Assembly: GCA_015231715.1 (NCBI GenBank)
Contig: JADGBB010000009.1
Location: 1 to 36,275, forward strand
Length of the DNA stretch: 36,275 nucleotides
Direction: 5' to 3'
From: Candidatus Omnitrophota bacterium
Lineage (GTDB): Bacteria; Omnitrophota; Koll11; Tantalellales; Tantalellaceae
Both the position numbers and the translations under genes were made by a program. The notes below the pieces were generated by a model, which was not told the DNA's origin, did not search any database, and saw only the letters and a list, made by a program, of their open reading frames with translations. Positions 22,231 through 29,950 of the stretch are shown piece by piece; positions within the stretch are counted from its first letter, which is position 1; every line of letters starts with the position of its first letter.

Positions 22231-23779
22231 CGAGAAAGAAATACTTGAGCAATTAGAGCAAAGTCCCTATGTGTGGGGTAGGACTTTTTGTAAACACCAT
22301 TTTAGGAGCAAGTCACCAAAGTTCCACATCGAAATACTTAATGCAGTGCAGGAAGAACGATATTTAGCAGTAGCAGCCCCGAGAGAATCAGCCAAGTCAA
22401 CAATGCTAGCATTTTTGTATCCACTTCATTCCATATGTTTTAAAAAGAGAAGATTCATAGTAATAGTATCGAATACTTTTAAAAAGGGAGCAGGTGCTCT
22501 GGAGACAATAAAGAAAGAGATAAGGGAAAACAAAAGAATTAATGAAGATTATCCGATTGAAATAACGAAGGATGCAGAAGGCGATAGTATTTTCAGACAT
22601 TCAGATGGATTTGAGATAAGGGTGTTATGTAAGGGTGCCGAACAAATAGGAAGCATTAGAGGTGAAAAGTTTGGAGCATATAGGCCCGATCTAATATTAG
22701 GAGATGATATAGAGGACGATGAGTTAGTACGTAATCCTCAAAGAAGAAGAGAACTTGAACAGGTTATAAATGAGGCCTTAATCCCTGCCGGTGACAGAAA
22801 GGTCTGTAAGTACGTAATTATAGGAACAATTTTACATGATGATAGCTTTATGGCAAAACTAGTATCGTCAAAACATTATCCCGACTTTAAGAAAATGAAG
22901 TATCAGGCCTTAACTGATGGGAAGAGCCTCTGGTCCGAGAAGTGGACAGTAAATGAACTTTTAAAAATACAAAAAGAGAAACCTTCTGTCTTTGCAAAGG
23001 AATACCAAAATGATCCAGTATCGGGATCAATGGCAATATTTAAAAAAGAAGATTTTAGATATTGGGAACAATATGATAATTCTTTTAATTTGTTTGATGA
23101 TGAGGGGAACATTGTAGGTAAGGGTAAGATGAATGAATGTAGGGCAGCCATTGCTTGTGATTTAGCTTGGTCAGATAAGAGAACGGCAGATGAAACTGTT
23201 CTTATGCCAGCCTTCCTAACTCCAGACAATCAAGTTATTGTGGGGGATTATATCAACGAAAAAGGAATGAAACCTGATAGATTTTCTGAACACTTGTTTT
23301 TAATGGTAGAGAAACTTGAAAAATTAACAGACAGCACTGTAGACGTAGGGTTTGAAAAAGCAATGTTAGAGAAGGTTACTAATTGGATGCTAAAGAAAGA
23401 AATGAAAGATCGTAACAAATATCTATTTATTAAGGAGCTAAAATGGGACAAAGACAAGATCTCTCGCATTGAGACAACCCTGCAAGCTAGGTATGCCCAG
23501 CATGTGCTCTATCATAAACAAGGCATGGGTGACTTAGAGCATCAATTGATGAGGTTCCCTAGTGCGGCTCATGATGATTTGTGTGATGCATTATGTGGGG
23601 TAGTAAGATTGTTGAAAACCCCTAAAAACATAAAAGCCAATATGGGACAAGAAGATGATATGTTCGATTGGTTGAGGGATAATGCAGTGCCAAATAACAA
23701 AAAGCCTATTGCTGCAGGAAATTTTCTTTTTGGTAAACAGAAACATTTTTCAATCCAGGCCAAAAAAACTTTTAAATAA
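22223..23779 (+). CDS. terL: Phage terminase large subunit
   Basis: A 518-aa packaging ATPase and nuclease. The ATPase has Walker A APRESAKST (52-60) and Walker B LILGDD (157-162), with coupling motif IGTILHDD (200-207). The RNase H-like nuclease begins at AIACDLAWSDKR, with D313 as first metal ligand, and ends with HDDLCDAL (around residue 453). It is full length and intact. GGGAGG precedes the start, and it is coupled to terS. No portal or capsid gene follows; the next gene is an excisionase-like HTH. Confidence 0.92.
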   Translation: MNNEKEILEQLEQSPYVWGRTFCKHHFRSKSPKFHIEILNAVQEERYLAVAAPRESAKSTMLAFLYPLHSICFKKRRFIVIVSNTFKKGAGALETIKKEIRENKRINEDYPIEITKDAEGDSIFRHSDGFEIRVLCKGAEQIGSIRGEKFGAYRPDLILGDDIEDDELVRNPQRRRELEQVINEALIPAGDRKVCKYVIIGTILHDDSFMAKLVSSKHYPDFKKMKYQALTDGKSLWSEKWTVNELLKIQKEKPSVFAKEYQNDPVSGSMAIFKKEDFRYWEQYDNSFNLFDDEGNIVGKGKMNECRAAIACDLAWSDKRTADETVLMPAFLTPDNQVIVGDYINEKGMKPDRFSEHLFLMVEKLEKLTDSTVDVGFEKAMLEKVTNWMLKKEMKDRNKYLFIKELKWDKDKISRIETTLQARYAQHVLYHKQGMGDLEHQLMRFPSAAHDDLCDALCGVVRLLKTPKNIKANMGQEDDMFDWLRDNAVPNNKKPIAAGNFLFGKQKHFSIQAKKTFK

Positions 23780-23780
23780 T

Positions 23781-23966
23781 ATGAATAAACGACTTAATAT
23801 AGAAGAATTATCAGATATGCTGGATGTTTCAGTGAATACTTTGTATTCTTGGATCAATCAGAGGAAAATTCCATATATTAAGGTTGGCAGGTTGGTTAGG
23901 TTTGATGTGAACAAGATTGAAGAATGGCTTGAATCTCGCTCCGTTGGAGTGTATAGTATGAAGTAA
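23781..23966 (+). CDS. xis: Excisionase-like HTH protein
   Basis: 61 aa, helix-turn-helix domain type 17 (excisionase/MerR-like): LNIEELSDMLDVSVNTLYSW, then INQRKIPYIKVGRLVRFDVN. It starts 1 bp after the terL stop. Excisionases bind near attachment sites and direct the integrase toward excision, and they may also repress the integrase promoter. The GTAC repeats just downstream (23967-24012) are candidate sites. Confidence 0.8.
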   Translation: MNKRLNIEELSDMLDVSVNTLYSWINQRKIPYIKVGRLVRFDVNKIEEWLESRSVGVYSMK

Positions 23967-24026
23967 GTACACACTGAGTACTCACATTAATGCGTACTTG
24001 CATTGTACGTACACATATGATATACT
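23967..24026 (+). promoter_or_regulatory. Integrase operon promoter with GTAC operator repeats
   Basis: TTGCAT (23998-24003), 17 bp and TATACT (24021-24026). Five GTAC tetramers lie at 23967, 23978, 23994, 24005 and 24009; two pairs are 11 bp (one helical turn) apart and two lie in the promoter spacer. They are candidate binding sites for the excisionase or the ribbon-helix-helix protein, giving autoregulation. Confidence 0.65.
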
Positions 24027-24040
24027 TTAAAGGAGTAATG

Positions 24041-24196
24041 ATGACAAATAAGCAGAAAGATGAAAGACTTAACTTAAGAATTTCGTCAGAGGATAAAAGG
24101 CTACTAGAAAAGGATGCACAAAAAGAGGAGAGGACAGTAAGTAACTTACTTATATGGCTATGGAAAAATTGGAGAGCAGAAAAGAAAAAAGGATAG
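24041..24196 (+). CDS. Ribbon-helix-helix (CopG/Arc-type) protein
   Basis: 51 aa. RLNLRISSEDKRLLEKDAQK is the ribbon and helix A, then ERTVSNLLIWLWKNW is helix B. The ATG at 24041 is 6 bases from AGGAG and preferred over 24038 and over the upstream 23990 start. Likely a dimeric repressor acting on its own promoter. Its last 43 bp overlap the integrase start, so the two are tightly coupled. Confidence 0.7.
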   Translation: MTNKQKDERLNLRISSEDKRLLEKDAQKEERTVSNLLIWLWKNWRAEKKKG

Positions 24197-25260
24197 AGAA
24201 AGGGATCTATTTAAGAGATGGATCCTACTATATTGATTTCTACATAGCACATGGTAAAAGAAAAAGAGAAAAGATTGAAGGCAACTCGTTAAAACTAGCC
24301 AGACAAGTCCGCAACAAAAGACTTACAGATGTAGCAGAAGGTAAATATCTCGACAAACCTAAAGAAGAGAGAATTAAACTAGGCGATTTTATTCATCAGT
24401 TTTTAACTCTTCATTCCAAACAAAGAAAGAAAACATGGCGTGATGACACGAGCAGGTTAAGCATATTTGTTGAATACATTGAAACAAATACTTATCTTGA
24501 TGAAATAAAACCAAGTATGATTCATGAGTTCTGCAAATTTAAACTTGAAACAGGAACAAAGCCATCAACAATCAATCGATACATTACTATTTTAAAGACT
24601 ATGTTCAATAAGGCTGAAGATTGGGGATATAAAATTGATAACCCCATGCGTAAAGTTAAGCTGCACAGGGAAGACAATGCAAGGCTTAGGTTTCTAGAGA
24701 AGGAAGAAATAACAAGGCTACTAGAGGCATCTGATAAAAGATTGAAACCAATTGTTGTAACAGCATTGAATACAGGCATGAGAAAGATGGAGATACTTAA
24801 TCTTAAATGGTCTGATGTGGATTTTCGTAGAGGTATAATAACTATTTATGAAACAAAGAACAATGATGTTAAAGTTATTCCAATCAATGATGTTCTCAGA
24901 AGAACACTAGCTTGTTTGCGGGAGCATTCTACAAGCGAACAAGTATTTGATACTACGGGATTCAGGAAAGACTTTGCAAATGCATTGAAATGTGCTAAAA
25001 TTACCAACTGTAGATTCCATGATTTAAGACATACTTTTGCATCGCATCTAGTTATGGAAGGCATTGACTTGGTTACGGTGAAAGAATTAATGGGGCATAA
25101 GAGTATTAGAATGACAATGCGTTATTCCCATCTCTCACAAGACCATAAAATCAAGGCAGTACAGGTTTTGGGGAACACAATGGACACCCTCAAGCCACCG
25201 AGCGAAAGTTTGGCAGAGCTAGAGAACACCCTAAATGCTGTAACTACATATAAAACATAA
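24154..25260 (+). CDS. int: Tyrosine recombinase (integrase) of the satellite
   Basis: 368 residues, phage-integrase family. An N-terminal arm-binding region (GIYLRDGSYYIDFYIAHGKR) and a SAM-like core-binding domain (about 74-165) precede the catalytic domain. R210 (NTGMRKMEI), K235, H289 and R292 (FHDLRHTF), H315 (LMGHKS) and nucleophile Y324 (MRYSHL) are all present, so it should be active. It starts within the RHH gene and ends 8 bp before the right attachment repeat in tRNA-Ser. It would catalyse integration at the anticodon-loop region. Confidence 0.93.
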   Translation: MAMEKLESRKEKRIEKGIYLRDGSYYIDFYIAHGKRKREKIEGNSLKLARQVRNKRLTDVAEGKYLDKPKEERIKLGDFIHQFLTLHSKQRKKTWRDDTSRLSIFVEYIETNTYLDEIKPSMIHEFCKFKLETGTKPSTINRYITILKTMFNKAEDWGYKIDNPMRKVKLHREDNARLRFLEKEEITRLLEASDKRLKPIVVTALNTGMRKMEILNLKWSDVDFRRGIITIYETKNNDVKVIPINDVLRRTLACLREHSTSEQVFDTTGFRKDFANALKCAKITNCRFHDLRHTFASHLVMEGIDLVTVKELMGHKSIRMTMRYSHLSQDHKIKAVQVLGNTMDTLKPPSESLAELENTLNAVTTYKT

Positions 25261-25273
25261 CTTTAGAATTTGC

Positions 25274-25370
<97 letters not shown>

Positions 25371-25374
25371 TATC

Positions 25375-25420
25375 AATAAAGGGTTATAGAGCGTTAAAGC
25401 TTTGTAGCCCTTTATTTTTA
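25375..25420 (+). terminator. Intrinsic terminator of tRNA-Ser
   Basis: AATAAAGGG (25375-25383) pairs perfectly with CCCTTTATT (25408-25416). The stem continues inward for nine more pairs, including wobbles, to a GTTAAA loop, and is followed by TTTTT-like bases. Confidence 0.85.
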
Positions 25421-25477
25421 GGTGTTGTAGAGAGACTGGGATGTGAAAGCCTCTAAATATAATTGTTCTGTATGTTC

Positions 25478-25509
25478 AGCAAACCATAGCCTTAAGCCAC
25501 TCAGCCACC
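25478..25509 (-). repeat. Inverted third fragment of the tRNA-Ser 5' half
   Basis: On the minus strand GGTGGCTGAGTGGCTTAAGG continues as CTATGGTTTGCT. It matches the tRNA at 30 of 32 positions and ends at the anticodon. It is a remnant attachment site in opposite orientation. Confidence 0.8.
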
Positions 25510-25893
25510 AAAAGTATTAAAAAACAACAAAATCAGTCCCCAAACGGTCCCCAATGAAAGACCCAGTGAGTTTTAATGATAGTGGGACTGACTAAAAGAT
25601 TTATGTCGTGAAAAGTTTTTTATAGCCACCGTGTGGACACCGAGAATTTAACTCCACAGATACCCATAGCACCACCCCATGCCACCCTTGTTTATAGTTA
25701 TAAAGGGACACATGAAATATTATTTACCACAGATGATTTATGTAGACCGTTGAAGGTGAGCAAAGCACTTGGAGTCACTATGGTTATGTGCCTAATATTA
25801 AGATTGTTTGCATACTTAAGCTAAAGAATCACAAATATAAGTTGGATATTTACTTATAGTTTTGTAAGATATAATAATAGTAAAATAATAAGG
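25510..25893. other. Gene-free relic region
   Basis: Just right of the inverted tRNA fragment the minus strand shows an open stretch reading SFIGDRLGTDFVVF and stop (up to about 25582), which looks like an integrase C-terminus placed next to a tRNA fragment, as in the intact element. On the plus strand ATVWTPRI and stop (near 25625-25650) is similar in flavour. The 63-codon open frame at 25633 has no ribosome-binding site. A TATAAT (25870-25875) lies upstream of the next gene. Otherwise nothing is recognised. Confidence 0.4.
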
Positions 25894-26994
25894 ATGTTTA
25901 TTATGTGCAGAATTAAATGCAGTTATTGTGAATGTTTTTTGTTTGAAGCAGAAAATGAATGTAGAAAGTGTGGAAAAAGAATGGATGGTCATAAAGAGTT
26001 ATGGCTGCCATTTGATGAAGATATTTTCAGTTATTGTGGAGCATGTGTTCCAGATAAAGGAAGTAAATTTTTGGAGTCATGGACAATAGGCCCCTGGGGT
26101 AGGAAAAATTATGAATTATTTAATGCTTTGAAATATAGAGAAGCTTTAAAGTATGGATGGCTTTATGAATGTAAAAAATGTAGAGAATTATGGTTCTTGT
26201 ATGAAAGTAGACGAAAGATTAGGCACATAGCTCAAGAAAAAGTCGGAATGTTATTTGAATGGAATGAAGGGGAAGAAAAGATAACGGATGAGGCAAAAAA
26301 AATATTAATTAACATTAAGCCGACTCCACCTGATAAACATAGAACAAAATTTTTTGAGAATATATATATACCTTGTGAATGTGAGTTTAATGATGGTACC
26401 AAACATGATAAATGTCTTATTTGGATAAAATCGTTTCCTTCATTTATTGAGGATGGATATGCAGGGGATAGGGATATGTTTAGAGTAAGAAGTATCAATA
26501 GTGTCAAGACTATAAAACCTTCAAAGTATTCATATTCGTATGATGTTCGACTTGCCATTGCAAATAGAGAGGAAATATCTAATGGATGGGCACCAGTTAC
26601 TATCAAAACACCAAGTAATAAATTATTTACGATTAATAGTTGCTCAAACTTTGGTCTTATAGCAGGAATCAATGGTAGTGAGTTTAAAGTTGTTTCTAAA
26701 AATGATTATGATAAATGTGAAAGATTAACAATTGATAAAAATGAAGAGGAATATTTCTGGAAAGATACAAAATTTATTAGTGCTGATTTTGATGTTGTTT
26801 TTTCTGATGCTTGTTTTGTGCCATCTCCAGCGGTTAAATATCTAAGGGCTATAATTAAAGATAATAACAACAAAAAACAATCGCTGGTTGATTTTGCTGC
26901 TATGCTTGAATTGGATGAAAGAACATTGATAGCTGCTGCAAACAGGAGATATCCATTAAAAAAATGGCAAGAAATAGAAATTTTAAATTCTTAG
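25894..26994 (+). CDS. Cys-rich zinc-binding protein of unknown function (366 aa)
   Basis: The N-terminal third has several CxxC pairs: C9/C12, C23/C26, C48/C51 and C93/C96, enough for two zinc ribbons. The middle (residues ~150-330) is beta-rich without a known motif. The C-terminus (SLVDFAAMLELDERTLIAAANRRYPLKKW) looks like a small helix-turn-helix. Either ATG 25894 or 25903 could be the start; AAGGA suits both poorly. It stands alone between the tRNA relic and array 2. It might be a nucleic-acid-binding regulator. Confidence 0.6.
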   Translation: MFIMCRIKCSYCECFLFEAENECRKCGKRMDGHKELWLPFDEDIFSYCGACVPDKGSKFLESWTIGPWGRKNYELFNALKYREALKYGWLYECKKCRELWFLYESRRKIRHIAQEKVGMLFEWNEGEEKITDEAKKILINIKPTPPDKHRTKFFENIYIPCECEFNDGTKHDKCLIWIKSFPSFIEDGYAGDRDMFRVRSINSVKTIKPSKYSYSYDVRLAIANREEISNGWAPVTIKTPSNKLFTINSCSNFGLIAGINGSEFKVVSKNDYDKCERLTIDKNEEEYFWKDTKFISADFDVVFSDACFVPSPAVKYLRAIIKDNNNKKQSLVDFAAMLELDERTLIAAANRRYPLKKWQEIEILNS

Positions 26995-27048
26995 TAAAGT
27001 GAAGTTTGGAGTCATCTCCCGAAAGTAGAATTAAGGACTAGAATACAA

Positions 27049-27120
27049 AGGGGTAGTAAGTGATTAAGAGTTTTGAGTTTATATGAAGCAATCTTTCTTA
27101 GGAGAGGGGTTGCCATTTTT
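27049..27120 (+). repeat. Array leader, copy 2
   Basis: TACAAAGGGGTAGT, AGTTTTGA and GCAATCTTTCTTAGGAG match copy 1 (14760-14834). The hairpin GCAATC (27088-27093)/GGTTGC (27108-27113) is kept, followed by CATTTTTT. It stands 59 bp before the first array-2 gene. The rest of 26995-27178 has no gene. Confidence 0.75.
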
Positions 27121-27178
27121 TATAGTAGAAATGAAGAAATCTAAAGTATACACATAATGCTCAAAATACGAGGAAAAA

Positions 27179-27676
27179 GTGTTGAAAATAGAAATAAGAA
27201 CTTTGCAGATATTTGTATTATTCATTATTATTCATTTTGTAATTTTCACACCTACTACCTATGCAGAATTAGAATCTTGGATAAAAAATCTTTCCTCTCA
27301 AGAAGAAACAAAACCAATTGAACCAAAAGGTCTATGGGAAGAAGAATATTATAGTCGCCACCTTAAGTTCAGTATTGAATATCCATATTATTTGAAAATG
27401 GGGATGAATACAGGATTTTCTCCGAAAACATCTTCTGAAATTATACAATTGATTGAAACAAGACCTTATCACATACAGATTAGTGTAATTAAGTATGATG
27501 AAATTGCAGAAATCTTTCCAGATATTTTCATTGAGAAGATAAATAATTATTTAGTAAACAATATACTTTTTGTGGCAAAAAAGCCTGATAAAAATGAATA
27601 TTGTGCTTTTTATAGAGGGTATTCTATAAATATAAAGTATGGTGATATGTTTGATGAAAATTTTTGGGTTAACTGA
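27179..27676 (+). CDS. Secreted protein of unknown function (165 aa), array 2
   Basis: GTG start with GAGG six bases upstream. The signal peptide (FVLFIIIHFVIFTPTTYA) is probably cleaved after about residue 29. The mature part has a Trp/Glu-rich start and a beta-rich domain (HLKFSIEYPYYLKMGMNTGF, HIQISVIKYDEI), recalling small periplasmic PsbP/Mog1-like folds, but that is only an impression. It overlaps the next small gene by 23 bp. Confidence 0.65.
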   Translation: MLKIEIRTLQIFVLFIIIHFVIFTPTTYAELESWIKNLSSQEETKPIEPKGLWEEEYYSRHLKFSIEYPYYLKMGMNTGFSPKTSSEIIQLIETRPYHIQISVIKYDEIAEIFPDIFIEKINNYLVNNILFVAKKPDKNEYCAFYRGYSINIKYGDMFDENFWVN

Positions 27677-27803
27677 AAAAGAAAAAGGTGAAGGAGCTAA
27701 AGTATGTTCTAAATGTGGTAAAAGATACGATGAAAGTTGGGAAGTGTGTTTAGCGTGTTCAGGAAAGTTAGTCAAGATTGATGATGAGGTAAAAAAGGAG
27801 TAG
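27654..27803 (+). CDS. Small zinc-ribbon protein (49 aa), array 2
   Basis: MKIFGLTEKEKGEGAKVCSK leads into C18-S-K-C21 and C32-L-A-C35, a compact four-Cys zinc ribbon. The gene starts inside the end of the preceding gene and its TAG shares one base with the GTG of the next, so it is translationally coupled on both sides. Cytoplasmic. Role unknown. Confidence 0.6.
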   Translation: MKIFGLTEKEKGEGAKVCSKCGKRYDESWEVCLACSGKLVKIDDEVKKE

Positions 27804-28375
27804 TGGTGAAGAAAATATTTATTTTTGAAGTTTTGTTTGCTATGTTATTTTGTCCAATCGTATATGCAGACAATACTCCTTCTACTAACTCAACAAAATC
27901 TCAAGGTTTTTTTGAAGATATGTTTAATAAGTCTTTAGATGAAACGGTTATCCCTATCCAGGTTCAGTTTAAACTGGTTGAGGATGATGCTGATAAAGAT
28001 AATCTAGTTTTTGGTAAAAAAGTTTTGTTTGATGAAGATGACATCGTTTCTGCTGAGTATATAGTTGAAGATTCTAATGAAGTATTAAATAAAGTTTTCA
28101 ATAACCCTGCGCTTGCTAAGGTCTTTGCTGCTAAAGAGCCAAAAAAAATTAAGACGTTAAAGTTAAAGTTTACTGATAGTGCTGCTCGTAAGTTAACTCG
28201 TATAACCACTAAATATAAAGGTAATAAACTTGGAGTGTTTGTTGATGGTAAGTTACTTAAAACTTCAGTTATCCGTGAACCTATAACTAGCGGAGTTATT
28301 GGGTTAGTTGGAGATTGGAAAGATGACGGTAAAATGAATTTTATTGCATATCGATTAAATAAGCGGAAAGAGTGA
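27803..28375 (+). CDS. Exported SecD P1-head-like domain protein (190 aa), array 2
   Basis: Signal peptide IFIFEVLFAMLFCPIVYA, then a linker rich in Ser and Thr. Residues ~110-175 (LKLKFTDSAARKLTRITTKY, LGVFVDGKLLKTSVIREPIT, SGVIGLVG) match the head subdomain of the SecD P1 region, in which 'FT..ga.k' and 'dg.v...p.i..pi..g...i.g' are conserved. Here it stands alone without the SecD membrane part. The GTG start has AAGGAG and overlaps the previous stop. Likely a periplasmic protein; not the translocase itself. Confidence 0.65.
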   Translation: MVKKIFIFEVLFAMLFCPIVYADNTPSTNSTKSQGFFEDMFNKSLDETVIPIQVQFKLVEDDADKDNLVFGKKVLFDEDDIVSAEYIVEDSNEVLNKVFNNPALAKVFAAKEPKKIKTLKLKFTDSAARKLTRITTKYKGNKLGVFVDGKLLKTSVIREPITSGVIGLVGDWKDDGKMNFIAYRLNKRKE

Positions 28376-28421
28376 TATGAATAAATAGGATGGTGGAGTT
28401 AGGCACGGACATAGGACATAA

Positions 28422-28487
28422 ATGACCAAACATACAATAACTAAACGACAGAAAGGTATATCACGATTGCAGAGGGAGAAGAAATGA
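28422..28487 (+). pseudogene. Truncated copy of the 38-aa repeated ORF (array 2)
   Basis: MTKHTITKRQKGISRLQREK then K and TGA (28485-28487), which overlaps the ATG of the next gene. It matches the first 21 residues of the intact copy at 29834. The missing 3' part (GTTGAAGGCTAATAAAAATA...) reappears at 28909, after gene 28484-28906, as if that gene had been inserted into the small ORF. It may still be translated as a 21-residue peptide. Confidence 0.6.
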
Positions 28488-28906
28488 TAAAATTAATTCT
28501 TCGTTCATTGATAATAATAGTGATAACAATTAGTGTACTTTTTGTGGGTATATACTCATTTAATAGGTGGCCAGAGAAAATAAGCTTCAAAAGAACCATT
28601 GAAAAGATTGTTCAACCACTCAATTCTGACAAGCTCACACACAAAGAAAAAGTGCAATATATCTTTAATCTTCTAAAAGCTGTTTTTAAAAATGATTTTG
28701 GAGTTGATATAACTATTGGGGAAGTCGACGAAAATGGGATAGCTGATATAACACTTAAGAATATAGAACAAGATAAGGCTAATAAGCTGATTAAAAAAAT
28801 GGGTGATGTTTTAGTGAATTCGCAATATGATAATTCTACCAAGAGTCTTAAGCTGTTTTTTGATGCTAATAAAATGCTTGAAAAATCTAAACAAACCAAT
28901 AGCTAA
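28484..28906 (+). CDS. Membrane-anchored protein (140 aa), array 2
   Basis: One N-terminal transmembrane helix (LIIIVITISVLFVGIYSF) and a ~110-residue polar domain with a helix-strand pattern (EKVQYIFNLLKAVFKNDFGV, DITIGEVDENGIADITLKNI). No family recognised. Its ATG overlaps the TGA of the truncated small ORF (ATGA), and the rest of that ORF lies just after its stop, so the gene appears to be an insertion between two halves. Confidence 0.65.
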   Translation: MIKLILRSLIIIVITISVLFVGIYSFNRWPEKISFKRTIEKIVQPLNSDKLTHKEKVQYIFNLLKAVFKNDFGVDITIGEVDENGIADITLKNIEQDKANKLIKKMGDVLVNSQYDNSTKSLKLFFDANKMLEKSKQTNS

Positions 28907-28942
28907 TGTTGAAGGCTAATAAAAATATGAAGTGAGGAAAGA

Positions 28943-29356
28943 ATGAAAAAGATGTTAATATCATTGTCTGTTGTTCTACTCGTTCTATTCATTTGTTTAG
29001 GCATTTATTCTAAGCTGAAAACTCGTGAATTTGCACTAGATGTAAGACAAACAATTTTAAACAAAGAAGACTTCAAGGGACAAACTAAAGACCAAATATT
29101 GGAAAGATTTGGCAAACCCAAAAATTTTCAGAACATAGGGGCTGTAAATAAAGATGGAACGTCTCATTTAATGGAGATGCTACATTATCCTGCTTTAGGA
29201 ATAGATATGGTGGTGTATTTAGATAATGGAATAGTGACTAAGGTTGAATATACTCAAAAGCAACAGAAAGGGTACATAGTATTTACTATAGATGATGTGA
29301 TTGTTGATAACGGGCAAATTCAGGTGCCTAATCCAAAGTTCTTGCCTGGGAAATGA
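28943..29356 (+). CDS. SmpA/OmlA (BamE)-like membrane-anchored protein (137 aa), array 2
   Basis: N-terminal helix (MLISLSVVLLVLFICLGIYS), then FKGQTKDQILERFGKPKNFQ, which resembles the 'G.t..qv...lG.P' start of BamE-like/SmpA folds. A strand pair follows (GIDMVVYLDNGIVTKVEYTQ). GAGG precedes the ATG. The stop overlaps the ATG at 29353 (ATGA). Probably periplasmic and anchored to the inner membrane. The family call is moderate. Confidence 0.55.
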   Translation: MKKMLISLSVVLLVLFICLGIYSKLKTREFALDVRQTILNKEDFKGQTKDQILERFGKPKNFQNIGAVNKDGTSHLMEMLHYPALGIDMVVYLDNGIVTKVEYTQKQQKGYIVFTIDDVIVDNGQIQVPNPKFLPGK

Positions 29357-29370
29357 AATTAGGAGATATA

Positions 29371-29616
29371 GTGAGCATCAAAAAAATCATAGCTAGAGAA
29401 ATTTTGATAGTTTTTCAATGGCTGATAGTTACAGTTTTTATTAGCTTCAAGTTTGGGGATAGAGTGGAAATAAATGTACATCGTTTTTATCCAGATTTAT
29501 TCCTAGCTGTTTTTATTCCATGTATTTATGGCTATCTCATAATCCGTGGAGGGATATTAGCTATTCAAATACTAAGGAATAAACAGGCAAGTATAACTTT
29601 AAGGGATAAGGGATGA
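29371..29616 (+). CDS. Membrane protein with IKKIIAR N-terminus (81 aa), array 2
   Basis: Begins (V)SIKKIIAREILIVFQWLIV, matching IKKIIAREGL at 16059 in array 1. Two transmembrane segments (LIVFQWLIVTVFISFKF and LFLAVFIPCIYGYLIIRGGI). The GTG at 29371 with TAGGAG seven bases upstream aligns with the paralogue and is preferred to the ATG at 29353, which overlaps the previous stop; both could be used. The stop overlaps the next ATG as ATGA. Confidence 0.6.
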   Translation: MSIKKIIAREILIVFQWLIVTVFISFKFGDRVEINVHRFYPDLFLAVFIPCIYGYLIIRGGILAIQILRNKQASITLRDKG

Positions 29617-29837
29617 AAAAGTTTGAGTTAGACCCATTGTGGTTAGCCTGTATCGGATTCGTTGGAATTTTTAATGCTTTTTATAAAGTTTTTATGCAGT
29701 TTAATGTGTTTTTTGAATCGCTTACATCTCATTACTTTGTGGAGATATTTATTTTCAAGATGGTAGGGCAAGGTTTCATATATGGGTCAATTGTATATTT
29801 TTTTATATTTGGAATAAAAAGATTAATCAATAAATGA
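29613..29837 (+). CDS. Small membrane protein (74 aa), array 2
   Basis: Two hydrophobic segments (LWLACIGFVGIFNAFYKVFM and VGQGFIYGSIVYFFIFGI) with an aromatic-rich loop. It is coupled through ATGA overlaps to both the preceding gene and the following 38-aa ORF. No family recognised. Confidence 0.6.
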   Translation: MKKFELDPLWLACIGFVGIFNAFYKVFMQFNVFFESLTSHYFVEIFIFKMVGQGFIYGSIVYFFIFGIKRLINK

Positions 29838-29950
29838 CCAAACATACAATAACTAAACGACAGAAAGATATATCACGGTTGCAAAGGGAAAAGAAACAGC
29901 AACTTGTGTTGAAGTTGAAAGCTAAAAGGGAAAAAGATAAGTTTAAATGA
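29834..29950 (+). CDS. Intact copy of the repeated 38-aa basic ORF
   Basis: MTKHTITKRQKDISRLQREK continues as KQQLVLKLKAKREKDKFK, a strongly basic, probably helical peptide. Its ATG and stop overlap the neighbouring genes by ATGA on both sides (29834-29837 and 29947-29950). Related copies lie at 15709-15816 (one nonsense codon) and 28422-28487 (split). Conservation of reading frame on both sides of the nonsense codon in copy 1 suggests a real, translated gene rather than a DNA-only repeat. Function unknown. Confidence 0.6.
   Translation: MTKHTITKRQKDISRLQREKKQQLVLKLKAKREKDKFK

Noticed and set aside
25633..25824. 63-codon plus-strand ORF
   Set aside because: Starts with GTG, has no Shine-Dalgarno and resembles no protein; it lies in relic sequence next to the tRNA.
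26232..26672. 146-codon minus-strand frame
   Set aside because: Antisense to the Cys-rich protein; no start signal and low-complexity product.
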